A DNA stretch of 64,000 nucleotides from Kastovskya adunca ATA6-11-RM4 (GTDB lineage Bacteria; Cyanobacteriota; Cyanobacteriia; Cyanobacteriales; Coleofasciculaceae), in assembly GCA_019359445.1 (NCBI GenBank), contig JAHHHJ010000009.1, positions 1 through 64,000 on the forward strand. Reading direction: 5' to 3'. The notes beneath the pieces are model-generated. The model did no database searches and was not told where the DNA came from. It saw only the letters and a program-made list of their open reading frames with translations. Shown piece after piece: positions 25,280 to 34,992 of the stretch. Numbering within the stretch: the stretch's first letter is position 1; the number at the start of each line of letters is the position of its first letter. The position numbers were made by a program, and so were the translations under genes.

Positions 25280-27600
25280 TCATTTATCTCCTGAGGCTGA
25301 AGAACATTTTCAAGGTGAGAGATGAAGGCTTGGCAGAGTAAAGGAACTAGGGGCGAGGATTGATTAGTCTGGCTTACTTCTTCCCAAAAAGGAAGATCGA
25401 CACCCAACTCGGTTTTGCCAAGCCGCAAGCGTACTCTTGCCGCTTCGTAGGGAAGATTTTTTCCTTCTAAATCTCTAGCAATGCTTTCCAGGAGACGAGC
25501 TGATTCTTCCCCATCTATAGTTTGCAAATTAGAGGCTTCCTCTACCGCTTGCCAAGAACAATTCATTGCCCTTAGTAGTAAACATTGCAGGGAAATACTA
25601 TCCGTCTTCTGTAACTCAGCTTGTAGATGGGTAAGGGAGTTTTGCTGCAAAAGAGCGATCGCCTCTTGTTCCCATTGATAAATCTCCTCACCCTCAACGC
25701 CTGCTAGTTTCAAGGCGGGGTAAGTATCCCAGTAAAGACAGCCCGTTTGACACCTAGAGAGTAAACGTCGTTTGACATCACCAGTAATTTGACTAAGATC
25801 GATATCGCTGGCAACTTCGGTAATCCAGGCGATCGCTTTTTGGGAATCCATGCGATCGCATTGTCTAAAATATTCATTACCAATACGATTTAACTCTTCT
25901 GTCGTTGCCACAATCAACAAGCGGGAACGGGAGCGAGTTAGCATCGTGTACCACTGGAAACTTTCCTCCAAAGAAGGACTACCCTCGCCCTCAAATAAGC
26001 GAAAAGCAACACAAGCTTCAAACTCTCTTCCCTTAGCTTGTTCAGGATTAAGCACAACCAAATTGTTGTATGGCTCAAGCTTTATCGGAGAGAGTACTTT
26101 AACCGCATTTGCTAAGTCTCGCAGTAGGTAACGCTGATTTTCTTGTTGTCCCGATTCCTGAGCAAGTTGCTTGAGAAAATCTGTTGCTTCCTCAATCGAG
26201 GAGTATTTTAATAAGCGCACGGCTTCCCCAATTTCTGAGGCATATTCTGGCTTAGCGGGTTCTGGTAGTTTTCTACCTTTGAGACGGGCATTGATCTCTT
26301 GCGCCATGTTCCAGAATTGATTGGCAAACTGCAATATTTGCCTAGAGTTGCGGTAGTTTCGTTCGATTTGGATGGGGCTGCCCAATTGTAGCTGTCCCCA
26401 ATCAAAATCTGTTGGCTGAATGCGCTGATTTAAGTCTCCTAGCAACCACAGATAGGTAGGATGTCCCCGATTTTCCCAAGCATTCCGCACAGCAATCAAT
26501 GCCTGCAACTCAGCGAGTAGAAAGTCTTGGGCTTCATCAACTATCAAAATTGTGTAATCGCTAAGTGCTGGGGGTGGAGGCGGATTAGCACTTAACTCAT
26601 TTGCCGCATCAAGGCGACAGAGATTATCTGCCAATGCTTGCTGCCAAAATGTTGAATTAATCTGTCGAAGAATATCAACACGTCCCGTTTTTTCGTATAG
26701 AAGAAAAATCCCATTCTTCTTTTGGTTTTGATTAGCTTTATCCAATACAAAAGCCTGATAAAGCAAAACATCACGGGGGCTAATGTCTTCGGGTTTGAGG
26801 GGAAACCTGGAACTCATCCTCGCGCGTTGGGCTGCGTGCTGGAGGGCGGCTAATTCTGCGGCGGGTGACGCTAATTGACTATGCAGTTTAGGGGCGACTT
26901 GAGACAGCCAGTCTCGAAATGTGCCAAAGTTTTTTGATAGTAGTGTCTGCTTGACTTCTGTGTATTCAGCGATATCTTCCCGCAGAGTCTCTGGCACAAT
27001 CAGCATGGCGTTCCCTCCATTGTGGGAGTGAATTTCGCAAGCCAGCAACGTTGCACAGACGGTTTTTCCGGTTCCTGGAGCGCTTTGAACGATCCAAGCC
27101 GTTTTGGTATTTTTCCCTTGGTAGGGTGCTGATAGGGGAGCAATCAGTTCGCTGAGGGTTTCTCTTTGGTGTTGAGTGAGGATTGGTGAATAGCGATAAC
27201 CTCCGTAGACAAATTTGTACCAAGCTTCACCGACTTCTTGATTCCACTGATAGGTGGGAGTTTCTGCTAGTGGTATTCCTGAAGGCTGGAGCAGTTCTTG
27301 GGCTAGTTCTTCTAAGGGTTTGGGATCAGTGCGATCGCGCTGATCAAATGCATCATCATAAATACCATCCCGCCACCCGGCTTTAATCACTACGAAGTTG
27401 TCGCTGCTCTCTTCTTGCCAAATCACGCGCACATTACCCTGTCTGGTGCGTCGCAGGCGATCATATCCCTGCAACTTTTTCGTGTTGGCGTTGTCTCCTT
27501 GGCTTAATCGGCGCAGGATCTCCGAGACGTTCTGGAGAGCATCATGGGGAAGTTTTTGGATCTCACGAAAGGCGGCTCGAATAATTTTGAGCTTTGGCAT
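25276..27600 (-). CDS. RelE/ParE-like domain fused to an SF1 (UvrD-like) helicase
   Basis: From ATG 27598-27600 the protein has 774 residues. Residues about 1-85 look like a RelE/ParE-type fold (KIIRAAFREIQKLP, then KLQGYDRLRRTRQGNVRVIW and VVIKAGWRDGIYDDAF). A superfamily-1 ATPase follows: Walker A QSAPGTGKT (about 172-180), Walker B LIVDEAQDF (about 352-360), motif III WLLGDLNQRIQPTD, motif IV ERNYRNSRQIL, motif V NPEQAKGREFE and motif VI YTMLTRSRSRLLIVAT. The last 150 residues are helical and unassigned. It is coupled to a tail-anchored coiled-coil protein downstream. Such a toxin-like/helicase architecture suggests defence or RNA/DNA surveillance, which is inference. A TTG start at 27627 is possible. 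Confidence 0.8.
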   Translation of the reverse strand: MPKLKIIRAAFREIQKLPHDALQNVSEILRRLSQGDNANTKKLQGYDRLRRTRQGNVRVIWQEESSDNFVVIKAGWRDGIYDDAFDQRDRTDPKPLEELAQELLQPSGIPLAETPTYQWNQEVGEAWYKFVYGGYRYSPILTQHQRETLSELIAPLSAPYQGKNTKTAWIVQSAPGTGKTVCATLLACEIHSHNGGNAMLIVPETLREDIAEYTEVKQTLLSKNFGTFRDWLSQVAPKLHSQLASPAAELAALQHAAQRARMSSRFPLKPEDISPRDVLLYQAFVLDKANQNQKKNGIFLLYEKTGRVDILRQINSTFWQQALADNLCRLDAANELSANPPPPPALSDYTILIVDEAQDFLLAELQALIAVRNAWENRGHPTYLWLLGDLNQRIQPTDFDWGQLQLGSPIQIERNYRNSRQILQFANQFWNMAQEINARLKGRKLPEPAKPEYASEIGEAVRLLKYSSIEEATDFLKQLAQESGQQENQRYLLRDLANAVKVLSPIKLEPYNNLVVLNPEQAKGREFEACVAFRLFEGEGSPSLEESFQWYTMLTRSRSRLLIVATTEELNRIGNEYFRQCDRMDSQKAIAWITEVASDIDLSQITGDVKRRLLSRCQTGCLYWDTYPALKLAGVEGEEIYQWEQEAIALLQQNSLTHLQAELQKTDSISLQCLLLRAMNCSWQAVEEASNLQTIDGEESARLLESIARDLEGKNLPYEAARVRLRLGKTELGVDLPFWEEVSQTNQSSPLVPLLCQAFISHLENVLQPQEINE

Positions 27601-28143
27601 AAGCGACTTTCGAGTACCGGGGATCAAGGATAGGCTTAGGCTGATTGTTCCCAGACGAGATTGATAACTGCTTCTTTGTACCTAATCTCTGGGAATTGGG
27701 AGGACGAGAAATTTTCGTCTTTCCTTCTAAGCCTTGGCTCACGGCGTCTAATCTTGAAACAAATTAGCGGCTACGTAAGTGTTCTCTTCACCTTAACCCG
27801 TGTTTTTGCAGACGGTGGTTCGGTTGGGGGAGCAAATGGCTTGTGTAGGGCGATCGCTGCTCAAATTAAGCCTTGCTGATGTCTCTTGATACATAGCGCG
27901 ATCGCTCCTCAACGTCTTTACCTCAGTAGGGCTGTCCAGGTCTAGATCCGCCTTACTTTACTGAAACTTTATACTATGGCGGAAACCTCACCGCTTTTTT
28001 AAAGTCCTAGTAAAAATACCTGCGGACTTAAGGGTTTTTACTGAGGTGTTTATTAATATATATAGGAATTACTCTGTAAATCTACGATATAAATTTTAAG
28101 TTTTATTAATCGAGAACCGTCCTTTCCCACTGTAATTAAACCA
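27601..28143. other. Long intergenic region
   Basis: Over 500 bases between the divergent helicase-fusion gene and the small membrane protein. It contains HIP1-type words near 27850 and 27899 and an A/T-rich stretch at 28010-28110. Open frames here are short and show no protein-like character. Confidence 0.5.
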
Positions 28144-28641
28144 ATGCGTATACAACAGACCGTATCAAATCAGTCTCTAGTCGCCACGGCTTTACTTAAA
28201 GGTGTGATTGGTATTGCGGCATTTTTGGGTCTTTGTTACTTGCTAACTTTCGTAGTTTCACAGGCTGAGAAAGGCGCAAATAATGACGATGAGTCTATCT
28301 ATCAATCGAAAAAAGTTAAGCTTTCTGCACCCAATCAAATCACATTTGAAGAGTTAACCATTCCTGAAAATACCAAAAATTCCCCCAGCACATTTTCCCT
28401 AAAAAACACAACGCCTCAGAACACCCTAACTTTGCCCAGTGGCGGAATTACGCCGGGTACAACGTATCCTGTTATCGGCTATCCGAGCCTGACTGGTGCG
28501 ACACCGCCTTTAGCGGGGACTCCCAATTTCTCCAACACATTAATAACTCCTGGAAGCAATTCCACCACACCGGGGACAATGACTCAACCTTACAGTCCTT
28601 ACAGTGGTTTTCCCCTCCCTCAGCCACAGGGAGTGAACTAA
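28144..28641 (+). CDS. Small protein with one N-terminal membrane helix and Pro/Thr-rich tail
   Basis: I do not recognise a family. The 165 residues start with a polar 20-residue segment. One hydrophobic helix follows (GVIGIAAFLGLCYLLTFVV, about 24-42), then a low-complexity chain rich in Thr, Pro, Gly, Asn and Ser. The layout is that of a membrane-anchored protein with an unstructured periplasmic tail. ATG at 28144 follows an A/T-rich leader without a clear ribosome site. It stands alone. Confidence 0.6.
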   Translation: MRIQQTVSNQSLVATALLKGVIGIAAFLGLCYLLTFVVSQAEKGANNDDESIYQSKKVKLSAPNQITFEELTIPENTKNSPSTFSLKNTTPQNTLTLPSGGITPGTTYPVIGYPSLTGATPPLAGTPNFSNTLITPGSNSTTPGTMTQPYSPYSGFPLPQPQGVN

Positions 28642-28671
28642 TAGCAGTTCCCTAGGAGGAGTGGGTGGGTT

Positions 28672-28824
28672 TTACTCTTGAGGCTCTGATAAAGTGCCGC
28701 CGGGTGTAATTGGCTTTTTGGCGATCGCTTCTAAATCAACCGACGGCAACAACTCAGTCCAGTCTGCTTGTAGGCGTGGGTTTTCGGGATATCGAGAATT
28801 ATAGATTATCCAAAAAATCCTTAT
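28672..28824 (-). pseudogene. C-terminal gene remnant of unknown family
   Basis: A minus-strand frame without a start codon reads WIIYNSRYPENPRLQADWTE, then LLPSVDLEAIAKKPITPGG and TLSEPQE before a stop. Composition and the proline-bounded segments look like a real protein end. It lies downstream of the DUF1822-like gene on the same strand. It is probably the tail of a lost gene. Confidence 0.35.
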
Positions 28825-28905
28825 TTAGATAACTATTTTATTCATTATCTGTGGCTACTTTTAAAATTAGTGCTTTACTGCTCTACATTAGGTAATTTGC
28901 TCAGT

Positions 28906-29844
28906 TTAAATGACGAAATCCTCTAAAAATCTTGCTTCCCCCAAAGTGATTTCGGCACTGAAAAGTTCTCCCAAAAAACCGCTAAACTCCAACTGGATAT
29001 AATCATCGGTACTTCTGGCTTCCGCTTCTAGGAAGATTAATCCCGTTTCATCCAGAACGTTAAATTTCAATGAAGGGGGCAAATATCTTTGATTTCCCGC
29101 CGGATGGACTTGGAGAACAATAGTTCGACTTTCATTAGACTCAGCGTGTAGTTCCACTACCAAAGCAATTGGATAACCCACAAGCTGCACTCTCAGGTCA
29201 ATTAACTTTGCACGAATCACACGATTTTCTGATTTCTCCAAACTTGGGGCAAGTAATAATGTATTGGCACCTCTAAAACTAAATGCCAAATCCGGTTCGG
29301 TTGTACTAAATAAACTCTCAAGGGTTTGCCAGCCAGCATCTACCGTATTGTGCAACCACTGGCTTAAATTCACTCTTAGCTGTTCAGGTGTCGCAGAGGA
29401 TGTGATCATGGGTTGACTTTGGGCATGTAAACGATCGATTAGGGCTTCAGGCGATCGCAATTCATCAATCCGCAGTGTCTCTTGTTGAACAGACTCCACA
29501 AATCCCAGAAATGTTGCCTCTTGAAATGCTTCATCAATCTGCACCACCACATAGCCTATGCGTTCTTCCCACACTTCCGGCGGAATCTGACAAATTTGCT
29601 CAGACGCTTTAATCGGGCGACATTCCAAACGCCCAATACCAGTAATTTCTAGATCGGCAATATTAGCCCCCAAACGTACCACTGGGTTCCAACTATCGCT
29701 GACTACAGGGTTTGTCTGAATCCCCAACATTTGTAGGTAGTCATTGATGACATACGCCGCTTTAGATAAAAATTCAGCCAGGTGACAACACTTCCCCGTG
29801 TCGGATCGTGCAGCAAACCCATAAAGAATTAATCTCCTTAACAA
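28906..29844 (-). CDS. DUF1822-family protein, N-terminus possibly shortened
   Basis: DUF1822 is a cyanobacterial family of unknown function. The match lies in INDYLQMLGIQTN, SDSWNPVVR, GIGRLECRPI, QICQIPPEVWEERIGYVVV, IDEAFQEATFLGF and ELRSPEALIDRL. The family normally has 30-60 more residues ahead of this region. Here the only in-frame start is a TTG at 29844, while a good AAGGAG site precedes an ATG in a different frame (about 29821). This suggests a frameshift or decay at the 5' end. The C-terminal half is beta-rich (LVGYPIALVVELHAESNES, YIQLEFSGFLGELFSAEI). Confidence 0.65.
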   Translation of the reverse strand: MLRRLILYGFAARSDTGKCCHLAEFLSKAAYVINDYLQMLGIQTNPVVSDSWNPVVRLGANIADLEITGIGRLECRPIKASEQICQIPPEVWEERIGYVVVQIDEAFQEATFLGFVESVQQETLRIDELRSPEALIDRLHAQSQPMITSSATPEQLRVNLSQWLHNTVDAGWQTLESLFSTTEPDLAFSFRGANTLLLAPSLEKSENRVIRAKLIDLRVQLVGYPIALVVELHAESNESRTIVLQVHPAGNQRYLPPSLKFNVLDETGLIFLEAEARSTDDYIQLEFSGFLGELFSAEITLGEARFLEDFVI

Positions 29845-29920
29845 TCTTTCTTGCTACTTTGAGTGACAATAGGAAGCGCCACTACCTAAAGATATAGATC
29901 ACTCCCATCCTGGTGAAACT

Positions 29921-31480
29921 ATGACGATGATCGATCGGAATCATAAAGTCCCCGCACCACCCAATTCAGCGCCGCTTGCAGTTCCGACCCCGACACCGAC
30001 TCAGAACACCTCACCCCGCACGCCTCCGGCTAAGAAGTTTGACCAGTCCGTTATTCTGCAACAATCGCCAACTTGGTCGCGGGCGATCGTTTGGGCAATT
30101 GTCGGCGTGACCACCTTTGGCGTCGTTTGGGCATCGGTAGCCAAAATTGAAGAAGCGATTCCTGCTACAGGCAAACTAGAACCACAAGGAACGGTTAAGG
30201 AAGTACAAGCACCTATCAGTGGCGTAGTTAAAGACATTTACGTTGAAGACGGGCAACGCGTCAAAAAAGGTGATACTCTCCTCCGCCTCGATTCAACCAC
30301 GGCACAAGCACAACTTCAATCTTTGGAAAAAATTCGCACGGCGTTAGTTCAGGAAAATCAGTTTTATCGCCAGCAAATGGCTGAAGTCGTATTTCCTGAC
30401 AGGGTGAGTGCCGAAAATGGTCAACTCAAACTCCCCTTAGAATTAGTCTCTCTCACAAAAAGCCGCGCCGCTTTAGGCTCAGAAAATCAACTGTATCGCG
30501 CTCAACTTCGAGGCTCTAACGAAGGTACAAACTTTACCGCCGAGCAACAGCAGCGTCTGCTATCGAGCCGTGCCGAGTTAAATTCCCGCGTCGCCGCCGC
30601 AGAATTAGAAGTGCAGCAACTAGAGCGACAAGCGAGTCAAACTCAGGTGCAGCATGCTGGTGCTAAAGACCGCCTGGACGTGAATCAAGGCATTTTGAAT
30701 GATATTGAGCCGATTGTGAAAGAGGGTGCCCTCGCTCGTGTGCAATATCTTAAGCAACAGCAGGATGTCCGCAGTGGTAGATCCGAGGTCGATCAACTGA
30801 CGATTGAGCAGAAGCGTTTGCAGTTAGCGATCGCTCAAGCCAAAGAAAATCAGCAAAACACCATTGCCCTAACAAAACAAGACTTGTTCGCCAAAATTAC
30901 TCAGAACGAAAAAGAAATCGCTCAGATTGATAGTCAACTCACTAAGGCGATCGTTGAAAACGAAAAACGGCTGGCAGAAATCGATAGCCAACTCAGTCAA
31001 TCGCGATTAACCTTACAGTACCAAGACCTGAAAGCTCCGGCTGATGGTACTGTTTTTGATCTCAAAGCGAATACGCCAGGATTTGTTGCGAACTCCAACG
31101 AACCCATTTTAAAAATTGTTCCCAATGACACCCTGACGGCGAAAGTATTCCTTACCAACAAAGACATCGGATTTGTCAAAGAAGGCATGAAAGCCGATGT
31201 CAGAATTGACTCTTTTCCCTTTAGTGAATTTGGTGACGTCAAAGGTGAAGTCATCTGGATTGGTTCTGATGCACTTCCCCCCGATCCCATTCGCCCCTTC
31301 TACAGCTTTCCTGCCAAAGTTCGCCTAAACCAACAGTCACTGCTCGTTAATGGTAAAGATATCCCACTGCAATCTGGGATGTCAGTCAGCGTCAATCTAA
31401 AGGTTCGCGAGCGCACGGTGATGAGCATCTTTACCGATTTATTTACAAACAAAACTGAAAGTCTGAAGTTTGTTCGCTAA
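29921..31480 (+). CDS. HlyD-family membrane fusion (adaptor) protein
   Basis: HlyD proteins bridge an inner-membrane exporter and an outer-membrane channel in type I secretion or peptide export. The 519 residues have a Pro-rich cytoplasmic start and one membrane helix (IVWAIVGVTTFGVVWASVA, about 55-73). A lipoyl/barrel-sandwich half follows (GTVKEVQAPISGVVKDIYVE DGQRVKKGD), then a long coiled-coil hairpin (about 150-380), the second lipoyl half (LKAPADGTVFDLKA) and a beta-barrel (TAKVFLTNKDIGFVKEGMKA). No ABC exporter is adjacent, so its partner is elsewhere. ATG 29921. Confidence 0.9.
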   Translation: MTMIDRNHKVPAPPNSAPLAVPTPTPTQNTSPRTPPAKKFDQSVILQQSPTWSRAIVWAIVGVTTFGVVWASVAKIEEAIPATGKLEPQGTVKEVQAPISGVVKDIYVEDGQRVKKGDTLLRLDSTTAQAQLQSLEKIRTALVQENQFYRQQMAEVVFPDRVSAENGQLKLPLELVSLTKSRAALGSENQLYRAQLRGSNEGTNFTAEQQQRLLSSRAELNSRVAAAELEVQQLERQASQTQVQHAGAKDRLDVNQGILNDIEPIVKEGALARVQYLKQQQDVRSGRSEVDQLTIEQKRLQLAIAQAKENQQNTIALTKQDLFAKITQNEKEIAQIDSQLTKAIVENEKRLAEIDSQLSQSRLTLQYQDLKAPADGTVFDLKANTPGFVANSNEPILKIVPNDTLTAKVFLTNKDIGFVKEGMKADVRIDSFPFSEFGDVKGEVIWIGSDALPPDPIRPFYSFPAKVRLNQQSLLVNGKDIPLQSGMSVSVNLKVRERTVMSIFTDLFTNKTESLKFVR

Positions 31481-31557
31481 TTAGTTTTAGGAACAGACAA
31501 TCTCTGTTTGTGGGGGCGCAGGGCTGTCAAATTTGTCTGCAAAAAGGCGATCGCTTT

Positions 31558-32175
31558 TCACCCTTCGCTAGTGCTAGTTGCTCCCAAATATTTGGTTAAA
31601 TACGGCGAAAAGACCTCATAAATCAGGGTCAACGGTCGCCCATGGTGCCAAAACAAGTAATGGCGTCCCCAAAATGGCCCAGACTGCTTAAATTCCGCCT
31701 CTAATCCAGCGCAATGACCATAGTAAATGCCTTGTACATCCCGATACAACTCGGTTCGCAATCGGGCAAGACTTGCCCAAATAGGCAATGAGCGATTTTG
31801 TAAATATTCATCAACGTGGCTAGCTTCCCACCAAGAGGTTGCATACGCCAGACGTTGTCCAGACGCCGTCCGCAGCCATACCTGACGCCGCAATCGAGGC
31901 CCAGGTACAGCTTGAATTAAATCCGGTGCGCCATCGGTATTCGTGCCAATTGGCGACATATCAATGACATCGACTTCAGTTGGTTCACCCGTCAAGAGCT
32001 GGAGATGGCGCGTCGGAGAGCCATCCCCCAGCATCAGCATCTGCCAAGCAGGTGCTAACTGAGTGTGAGGTAATCCTTTCTGAATAATTTCTTCTCCCCC
32101 TTGCCAGATTGGGCTGAGGGCGTACCAGGCGGTTGGCAGTGTAACGCTAGTTTTAGGCGACAAAATCCAAGTCAA
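31558..32175 (-). CDS. Chorismate lyase (chorismate--pyruvate lyase, cyanobacterial type)
   Basis: This enzyme converts chorismate to 4-hydroxybenzoate, the ring precursor of plastoquinone in cyanobacteria. The 205 residues match the cyanobacterial DUF98/UbiC-like family: TRHLQLLTGEPTEVDVIDMS, GPRLRRQVWLRTASGQRLAY and ASLARLRTELYRD, with a late SPYLTKYLG. Length is typical. It is convergent with the HlyD gene. 32176-32479 upstream contains no gene that I can support. Confidence 0.85.
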   Translation of the reverse strand: MTWILSPKTSVTLPTAWYALSPIWQGGEEIIQKGLPHTQLAPAWQMLMLGDGSPTRHLQLLTGEPTEVDVIDMSPIGTNTDGAPDLIQAVPGPRLRRQVWLRTASGQRLAYATSWWEASHVDEYLQNRSLPIWASLARLRTELYRDVQGIYYGHCAGLEAEFKQSGPFWGRHYLFWHHGRPLTLIYEVFSPYLTKYLGATSTSEG

Positions 32176-32479
32176 TTTCGTTACAAAACTTCACTTCTCT
32201 CATAGACCATGATAGTCTCTAGCGCCACTAGAAAGGTAATTTGAGTTTTTAATTGTTAATTTCAGGGAGTTAAAAGGGGGGTTTTTCTTTCTCGCGCCCT
32301 TCCGGTACGGATGTTTAAGCAGTTTTGTCTACCAAAAACAACCAGCAACAGATTCTGATATCTGGAGTTCCGATATCACCGAGCCGTGAAGACTTGTTTT
32401 TTTCACAACTAAAACTAACCAGCAACAACGATTAACCGCCGTAGTTGCTCGCTTGTAGTATTTAAGCGCTGTTGCTATA

Positions 32480-32561
32480 TGCGGATGGCGAGACTCGAAC
32501 TCGCAAGGCTTTCGCCACACGCCCCTCAAGCGTGCGTGTCTACCAATTCCACCACATCCGC
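32480..32561 (-). tRNA. tRNA-Leu (anticodon GAG)
   Basis: Acceptor GCGGATG pairs with CATCCGC, followed by discriminator A. The anticodon stem CACGC/GCGTG closes the loop TTGAGGG with anticodon GAG. A long variable arm (TGGCGAAAGCC region) marks the class II leucine type, and the T-arm GCGAGTTCGAGTCTCGC is intact. CCA is not encoded. Length is 82 bases. Confidence 0.95.
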
Positions 32562-32843
32562 GTAATTATTGAGTTTAGCAAAAAATCTGCCACTTATCGC
32601 AACTATTTTATGTTCCTGTTCTGGCAGCACAAAAATAGGGTTCGATCGCCTAGGCTATTCTCTCCTGAGTATCCGGTTCCCAAAGTGCTGAGCTGTTGGC
32701 GTAAAAATTGGATTCTCAGGGACAAACGCGATCGCACATAGCGGAATGTGGCACAATTCCTTTGCACAAGTATTAAAGTATCGCGTTAGAGATATCGCGC
32801 ATCCTTATCCTAGTGATCCGGATATAGCAGCACTGTTATATAT

Positions 32844-34196
32844 ATGCAATTTTCAAAAATCTTGATTGCCAATCGCGGGGAAATTGCCCTGCGGATTCTC
32901 CGAACTTGCGAAGAAATGGGGATAGCCACCGTCGCCGTTCACTCCACAATCGATCGGCACGCCCTCCATGTGCAGTTGGCTGATGAAGCCGTTTGTATTG
33001 GCGAACCCATTAGTAGCAAAAGTTACTTAAATATTCCCAATATCATTGCTGCTGCCCTGACGCGCAACGCTACGGCTATTCATCCGGGCTATGGGTTTCT
33101 GGCAGAAAATGCCCGTTTTGCCGAAATCTGCGCCGATCATCAAATTTCCTTTATCGGCCCCTCTCCGGAGGCGATGCGGGCAATGGGAGATAAGTCCACC
33201 GCCAAAGAGACGATGCTAAATGCGGGAGTTCCCACCGTACCAGGTAGCGACGGACTGCTGCTATCTGAACAAGAAGCCCAAGCGATCGCCCGCCACATTG
33301 GCTATCCTGTAATGATCAAAGCCACGGCTGGTGGTGGCGGAAGGGGGATGCGCTTTGTCCAAGAAGAAAGTGAACTCACCAAGCTCTTTTTAGCCGCCCA
33401 AGGAGAAGCCGAAGCCGCTTTTGGCAATCCCGGCGTCTACATGGAAAAATTTATCAATCGTCCCCGCCACATCGAGTTTCAAATCCTTGCAGATAGCCAC
33501 GGCAATGTCATTCATCTAGGCGAACGCGACTGCTCCATCCAACGCCGTCATCAAAAGCTCCTGGAAGAAGCCCCTAGCCCTATTCTTAGCCCTACACTCC
33601 GAACCAAAATGGGAGAAGCCGCTGTCCAGGCCGCAAAATCTATCAACTACGTTGGGGCAGGAACGGTAGAATTTCTTCTCGATCAGTCCGGTGAGTTCTA
33701 CTTCATGGAAATGAATACCCGCATCCAGGTAGAACATCCCGTCACTGAGATGATTACAGGCTTAGACTTAATTGCCGAACAAATTCGCATCGCTCAAGGC
33801 GGAAAGCTGCCCCTGACTCAAGAGCAAGTTGTCCTAGATGGTCATGCAATTGAGTGCCGAATTAACGCTGAAGACCCCGATCATAATTTCCGCCCGCAAC
33901 CGGGACGGATCAGCGGCTACCTCCCCCCCGGTGGCCCCGGCGTCCGCATGGACTCCCACGTCTACACCGACTACGAAATTCCTGCTTACTACGATTCCTT
34001 GATTGGCAAGTTAATCGTCTGGGCACCCAACCGCAATGCTGCCATCAAGCGGATGCAGCGAGCCTTGCGGGAGTGTGCAATTACAGGAGTGCCCACAACT
34101 ATTGGCTTTCACCAAAGAATCCTCGAAACGCCAGCCTTCCTGGAAGGAGAGGTTTACACCAATTTTGTGGAGCAGCTATTGCAGAACAAGGGGTGA
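32844..34196 (+). CDS. accC: Biotin carboxylase subunit of acetyl-CoA carboxylase
   Basis: AccC carboxylates biotin on AccB with ATP and bicarbonate, the first step of fatty-acid synthesis. The 450 residues show the N-terminal [20 protein letters not shown], the ATP-grasp glycine loop [43 protein letters not shown] and the active-site [19 protein letters not shown]. The C-terminal domain carries [13 protein letters not shown]. Length is exactly normal. It is monocistronic; a heptamer repeat array begins four bases after the stop. Confidence 0.97.
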   Translation: MQFSKILIANRGEIALRILRTCEEMGIATVAVHSTIDRHALHVQLADEAVCIGEPISSKSYLNIPNIIAAALTRNATAIHPGYGFLAENARFAEICADHQISFIGPSPEAMRAMGDKSTAKETMLNAGVPTVPGSDGLLLSEQEAQAIARHIGYPVMIKATAGGGGRGMRFVQEESELTKLFLAAQGEAEAAFGNPGVYMEKFINRPRHIEFQILADSHGNVIHLGERDCSIQRRHQKLLEEAPSPILSPTLRTKMGEAAVQAAKSINYVGAGTVEFLLDQSGEFYFMEMNTRIQVEHPVTEMITGLDLIAEQIRIAQGGKLPLTQEQVVLDGHAIECRINAEDPDHNFRPQPGRISGYLPPGGPGVRMDSHVYTDYEIPAYYDSLIGKLIVWAPNRNAAIKRMQRALRECAITGVPTTIGFHQRILETPAFLEGEVYTNFVEQLLQNKG

Positions 34197-34200
34197 GGGG

Positions 34201-34249
34201 TGAAGTATGAAGGGTGAAGGGTGAAGTATGAAGTATGAAGTATGAAGAA
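34201..34249 (+). repeat. Heptameric tandem repeat array (7 units, TGAAGTA/TGAAGGG)
   Basis: Units in order: TGAAGTA, TGAAGGG, TGAAGGG, TGAAGTA, TGAAGTA, TGAAGTA, TGAAGAA. The same heptamer occurs inverted at 1531-1565. This is an STRR locus just behind accC. Confidence 0.85.
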
Positions 34250-34294
34250 GGACTAGAGGTTATAGGTTAGGGATTAGAGGTTAGGCTTTGCTTC

Positions 34295-34380
34295 TCCTCA
34301 TCCCCCCTGCTCCCCCGCTCCCCCGCTCCCCTGCTCCCCCGCACCTCTGCTCCCCTACCCCCCATCCCCCCATCCCCTCA
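34295..34380 (+). repeat. C-rich tandem repeat (GCTCCCC units)
   Basis: Seven- and eight-base units GCTCCCCC, GCTCCCCT and GCACCTCT follow each other and end in CCCCCCATCCCC words. It is a second, degenerate STRR next to the TGAAGTA array. The other strand is G-rich and could form G-tracts. Confidence 0.7.
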
Positions 34381-34407
34381 ATAGCAAGCACTCTTAATCG
34401 TGACAGC

Positions 34408-34701
34408 TTAGTGAGTTTGCGTCAGCATTGTCAGAATTCCCTGCTGACCTAGAAGGATTTCCCGTAGCAGGCTAAAAATCCCTACCCAGACGATGGGAGT
34501 GATATCAACGCCTCCAATGGGCGGAATAATTTTCCGTAGTGGTACCAAAAACGGTTCTGTGGGCCAAGCAATTAAGTTGAAGGGCAAATGATTCAGATCA
34601 ACTTGGGGATACCAGGTCAAAATGATTCTGAAGATGAACAGAAATGTCATCAGTCCCAGAAAAATACCAAGAGTCCAGGTTCCGAGGGTAGCAGCGGTCA
34701 T
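34408..34701 (-). CDS. YggT-family membrane protein (Ycf19-like)
   Basis: YggT/Ycf19 proteins are small membrane proteins linked to thylakoid or nucleoid organisation and division in phototrophs. The 97 residues have a first helix (LGIFLGLMTFLFIFRIILTW), the family motif WYPQVDLNHLPFNLIAWPTE and PFLVPLRKIIPPIGGVDITP, then a second helix. Length is standard. It is divergent from psbX. 34702-34992 upstream has open frames on both strands but no recognisable product. Confidence 0.88.
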   Translation of the reverse strand: MTAATLGTWTLGIFLGLMTFLFIFRIILTWYPQVDLNHLPFNLIAWPTEPFLVPLRKIIPPIGGVDITPIVWVGIFSLLREILLGQQGILTMLTQTH

Positions 34702-34992
34702 TAATCTTTTACAGAAAGTTATAAGCTTTGTAGTGATATTAATCTTAACGCTCTATTAAAGCGTAGTTCTACAGGCGATCGCCTCTGGGAAACTGCACCC
34801 TCTAAAACAAGTACCACTCCTCCCTCAGATGTCAAAACAGTTGGTTTATCAAGGGTTTTGCTGCCTTTATACCAGAGTTTAAACACCACTAAAGCATCCA
34901 TCACAACAAAACTTGCACCCCAAGTGGCTTCTCAAGCAGGAACCAGACCATTAGAATTAGTATGAAGAACTATCAAAAAGGATTAAGGTTCT

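Noticed and set aside
32329-32529. 66-codon minus-strand frame
   Set aside because: It runs through tRNA-Leu and has no protein character.
34201-34380. CRISPR-like reading of the tandem repeats after accC
   Set aside because: Units are 7-8 bases with no spacers, which is an STRR and not a CRISPR.
34719-34904. Open frames on both strands between yggT and psbX
   Set aside because: The minus frame has an ATG but no recognisable motif or ribosome site. The plus frame (about 88 codons) has no start codon. Neither resembles a known family.
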